Source: Corallococcus soli (GTDB taxonomy: Bacteria; Myxococcota; Myxococcia; Myxococcales; Myxococcaceae). Taken from it: 64,000 bases of DNA. Where the stretch lies: positions 124,001 to 188,000 of the forward strand of contig NZ_JAAIYO010000006.1 in NCBI RefSeq assembly GCF_014930455.1, written 5' to 3'. Positions 61,971-64,000 of this stretch are shown in pieces; within the stretch, counting starts at the first letter, position 1, and each line of letters starts with the position of its first letter. The notes beneath the pieces are model-generated. The model saw only the letters and a list, made by a program, of their open reading frames with translations. It did not search any database and was not told the DNA's origin. The translations under genes were made by a program, and so were the position numbers.

Positions 61971-62912
61971 TCAAACCCGCCGGGCCGTCAGCGCCACCAG
62001 CGCGATGCGCTCCACGCCGGCATACGGCTCCTTCTCCAGCTCCTCACCGAACACGTCCGGATCCAACTCCTCGTAGGACACGTCCGTGAGCGGCGCGCTC
62101 CGCCACACCCGCTCCAGCGCGGTGCGCAGCAGGTCCTCACCCTCCACCACCGGCGCGCCCGTGTAGAGCACCAGCGTCCCACCCGGCATCAGCCGCTCCG
62201 CGCCCTCGCGCACGATGCGCACCGACAGCTCCGTGCCGTGCGTGCCGCCCCCATCCCGGTACGTGCGCCCATCCGTGTCCGCCAGATACGGCGGGTTCGC
62301 CATGATCAGATCGAAGGAACCCGCGACCTCCTGAAGCAGGTCGGAGCGCACCACCTGGACCCCGTGCGCACCATTCAGCCGCGCGTTCACCCGCGAGAAC
62401 ACCAGCGCCTCCGGATTCAGGTCCGCGAGCACCACCTCCGTGCTCCGCCCCGCCACCGACAGGGCCCCCGCGCCCGAACCACACCCCAGGTCCACCACGC
62501 GCCGGAACGTGCCCGGCGTCCGCTGCAACAGCGAACAGAACCGGTAGGTGTCCGGACCGAAGAACACCGCATCCTTCTGCGACGTGGGCCACGCCGAATG
62601 GACGTACAGCCCCGACCCCAGCGTGGAGAACCGCACCTGGCTGCGCCGCTTCCCGTCTCCACAATCCTCCAGCGCCCCCGCCTGCTCCAGCGCGGACTCC
62701 ACCCGCGAACTCAGCACGCCGGGCGCGAAAGGCCGGCTCCACCCGAACACGTCCCGCAGCGAGCGGGCCTCACGCGCCTCGGAGCGGGCATTCACCCGCC
62801 GGTGCGTCTCCGGTGTCACCGTCGTGAAGGCATAGCCCTCCGCCCGCAGGGCGCTCCCCAACGCGACCAGCGCGGCCTCCCTGGCGCCACCTGCCTCATG
62901 CCCACCGTCCAC
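61971..62912 (-). CDS. SAM-dependent methyltransferase (HemK/RsmC-type, NPPY)
   Basis: A 313-residue protein. An N-terminal ~120-residue region precedes a Rossmann methyltransferase domain with motif I VVDLGCGSGAGAL, acidic loop VVLADLNPEAL and catalytic IMANPPYL. The NPPY motif points to N-methylation of glutamine, adenine or guanine in protein or RNA (PrmC/RsmC/RlmG type); the target is unknown. The GTG at 62912 has GAGGGGGT upstream and lies within the duplicated 5' segment also found at the DUF488 gene. Confidence 0.85.
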   Translation of the reverse strand: MDGGHEAGGAREAALVALGSALRAEGYAFTTVTPETHRRVNARSEAREARSLRDVFGWSRPFAPGVLSSRVESALEQAGALEDCGDGKRRSQVRFSTLGSGLYVHSAWPTSQKDAVFFGPDTYRFCSLLQRTPGTFRRVVDLGCGSGAGALSVAGRSTEVVLADLNPEALVFSRVNARLNGAHGVQVVRSDLLQEVAGSFDLIMANPPYLADTDGRTYRDGGGTHGTELSVRIVREGAERLMPGGTLVLYTGAPVVEGEDLLRTALERVWRSAPLTDVSYEELDPDVFGEELEKEPYAGVERIALVALTARRV

Positions 62913-62943
62913 ATCACCCCCTCGCAGGATCCGTTCACCCAAT

Positions 62944-62967
62944 GTTGGACATGCCCTGACGTCCGAC
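62944..62967. repeat. repeated element, copy A (GTTGGAC-N10-GTCCGAC)
   Basis: An inverted-repeat-like motif inside a longer duplicated segment, 32 bases upstream of the methyltransferase start. Copy B is at 63839-63862 with identical spacing; similarity extends to TTCA, CTCGCAGGA and CATGCCCACC on the gene side and CAAG on the other. Confidence 0.72.
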
Positions 62968-63147
62968 AAGGAGCCCTGCCGCCTCCACCCTCCTCCGCAC
63001 CCGCCGACCCCAGCGCCCGACAGGCAAGGGTTCACCTGGCGGCGTCCGTCTTCCCGCACCTTCACCACGCTGCGGCGCGCTGGAGGCCGTACTCGTCGTC
63101 ACCGTGGACGTGCACCCCTCGCGTGGACGCACGGTCCCCGTGGAAGC

Positions 63148-63735
63148 TCACCAGGCACTCGCCTCGGACACGGCCTCCGCTTCCTTCGGGTAGAGCACCT
63201 GCCGGCCGTGGAGTCTGGCGAAGGCCGTGAGCTGATGCGGCTCCAGGCGGGTGGGCCCCGTGATGTGCATCACCTGGACTCCCCGGGCCCAGAGCGCGTC
63301 TGCCAGGAGCGAGCGATGGCACCGCCACCGCAGCGCCTCCGCGCACATGACGGCCACGGGCCCACGCAGCGCGACCTCGCGCAGCGCCTCAAGTCCCCGC
63401 GCGAAGTCCTCCGTCAACATGTAGTCCGCGTAGCCACGAAAGCTCGCGTTGCGCCACGCCCCGTTGGGTGAGTCCTTGCGCGCACGCCGCAGGCCACCGA
63501 GCGCCGCCAGGTGCAGGTGCTCCACGCCTGCTCGCGCGAGCAACGGCCCGAGCACGTCCACGTTGAACTGCGGGTTGTGGCGCGAGCGCGGCACGGTGCG
63601 AATGTCCACGAGCGTCCGCACCCCGTTCGCCCACAGCATCCCCACCAGCTCCTCCACCGGGCGCGTGGAGTGGCCCAGGGCGAACACCTGGACGCCACTC
63701 CAGCCTGGGGCCCGCCTCGGCATCCGCGCGACCAT
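63148..63735 (-). CDS. DUF488 family protein
   Basis: A 195-residue protein. Family blocks are VFALGHSTRPVEELVGML, LVDIRTVPRSRHNPQFN, GYADYMLTEDFARGLEAL and the Cys/His motif MCAEALRWRCHRSLLAD. DUF488 proteins are of unknown biochemical role. The ATG at 63735 has AGGAGG eight bases upstream. The 235-bp gap to the methyltransferase gene contains element copy A; its own upstream region contains copy B. Confidence 0.9.
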   Translation of the reverse strand: MVARMPRRAPGWSGVQVFALGHSTRPVEELVGMLWANGVRTLVDIRTVPRSRHNPQFNVDVLGPLLARAGVEHLHLAALGGLRRARKDSPNGAWRNASFRGYADYMLTEDFARGLEALREVALRGPVAVMCAEALRWRCHRSLLADALWARGVQVMHITGPTRLEPHQLTAFARLHGRQVLYPKEAEAVSEASAW

Positions 63736-63838
63736 CCCCACGCCTCCTGACAAAAGGCCGGGCCTCCGACGCATGCCCGCCGCCCACGCGGCCCCTGCTT
63801 CGTGCCCACCGCCCCTTCGCAGGAGCCCTTCATGCAGT

Positions 63839-63862
63839 GTTGGACGTCCCCCTGCGTCCGAC
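63839..63862. repeat. repeated element, copy B (GTTGGAC-N10-GTCCGAC)
   Basis: The second copy, about 105 bases upstream of the DUF488 start. The gene-side flank (TTCGCAGGA, GTGCCCACC) matches copy A with an 8-9-base deletion. Confidence 0.72.
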
Positions 63863-63905
63863 AAGCAGCCTCGCGGCCCGGGGTGCCCGCCCGCGAAGGG
63901 GCGCC

Positions 63906-64000
63906 TCAACGCCCGGCAGGCAGGGGAGCATCCAACACGTCCTGCACGCCCGGCACCTCAGCCACGAGCAACAGGAAGTCGCGCAGGATGCGCGCCGTGG
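63906..64000 (-). CDS. C-terminal end of an unidentified gene (BON-domain-like)
   Basis: Thirty residues and a stop are visible; the rest lies beyond the window. The sequence TARILRDFLLLVAEVPGVQD then VLDAPLPAGR has the (A/E)-x-x-x-GV-x-x-V pattern of a BON domain end. This is a weak call based on few residues. Confidence 0.45.
   Translation of the reverse strand, partial: TARILRDFLLLVAEVPGVQDVLDAPLPAGR

Noticed and set aside
1-64000. CRISPR array, tRNA or rRNA genes
   Set aside because: No regularly spaced direct repeats with unique spacers and no tRNA/rRNA landmark sequences were seen; the tandem repeats present are all in coding frames.

Overview
This 64-kb window is high-GC DNA (roughly 70% by eye) with dense, often overlapping genes and frequent GTG/TTG starts. 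The content is typical of a predatory delta-type bacterium of the Myxococcota, most likely family Myxococcaceae (Corallococcus/Myxococcus-like). Pointers are a kinase fused to PilZ and TPR-like modules, many secreted lipoproteins, a TamA/TamB pair, a MoxR-DUF58-VWA operon and an ExbB/ExbD/TonB operon. The genus is an inference. No rRNA, tRNA, CRISPR array, transposase or integrase was recognised.

Layout. 1-891 is the 3' part of a 4-alpha-glucanotransferase. 983-10944 holds small lipoproteins, the TamA-like/TamB-like outer-membrane assembly pair (translationally coupled through a TTG start) and two divergent secreted lipoproteins. 11142-12038 encodes an AlkD-like HEAT-repeat protein with a basic, histone-H1-like repeat tail. 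12180-20085 is a co-directional six-gene cluster of mostly unrecognised proteins: two paralogues with an acidic pentapeptide-repeat head and an arginine-rich tail, an HEIGH zinc-peptidase-like protein, two large unknown proteins and a DUF4438 protein. A small LuxR-type HTH protein and a 17-residue-repeat protein converge on it.

36194-22056 (minus) is a long operon: coiled-coil membrane protein, MoxR ATPase, membrane protein, ABC ATPase, ABC permease, DUF58, BatA-like VWA protein, a double-VWA/amidotransferase-like protein and a GT39-type glycosyltransferase. 36349-44115 has an aldo/keto reductase, ExbB-ExbD-TonB, a divergent MarR/TolC pair with a readable promoter-operator, a four-Cys small protein, a Rieske oxygenase and a DUF547 protein. 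44159-45823 encodes a stand-alone LanM-type (DUF4135) dehydratase domain with its active-site residues present. 45908-57619 carries a BNR-repeat protein and sugar-phosphate genes (ROK kinase, phosphomannomutase, mannose-1-phosphate guanylyltransferase). It also carries a degenerate kinase-PilZ-J-like-TPR fusion and a tandem-SGNH plus MBOAT pair that looks like a polysaccharide O-acetylation module.

The most unusual stretch is 57633-61734. Two paralogous two-gene cassettes, each a secreted JAMM-motif protein plus a small partner, face each other around a visibly AT-richer, probably acquired DUF4062 (TIR-like) gene. The window ends with a HemK/RsmC-type methyltransferase and a DUF488 protein. 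Their 5' regions share a duplicated element containing GTTGGAC-N10-GTCCGAC. Last comes the tail of a possible BON-domain gene.
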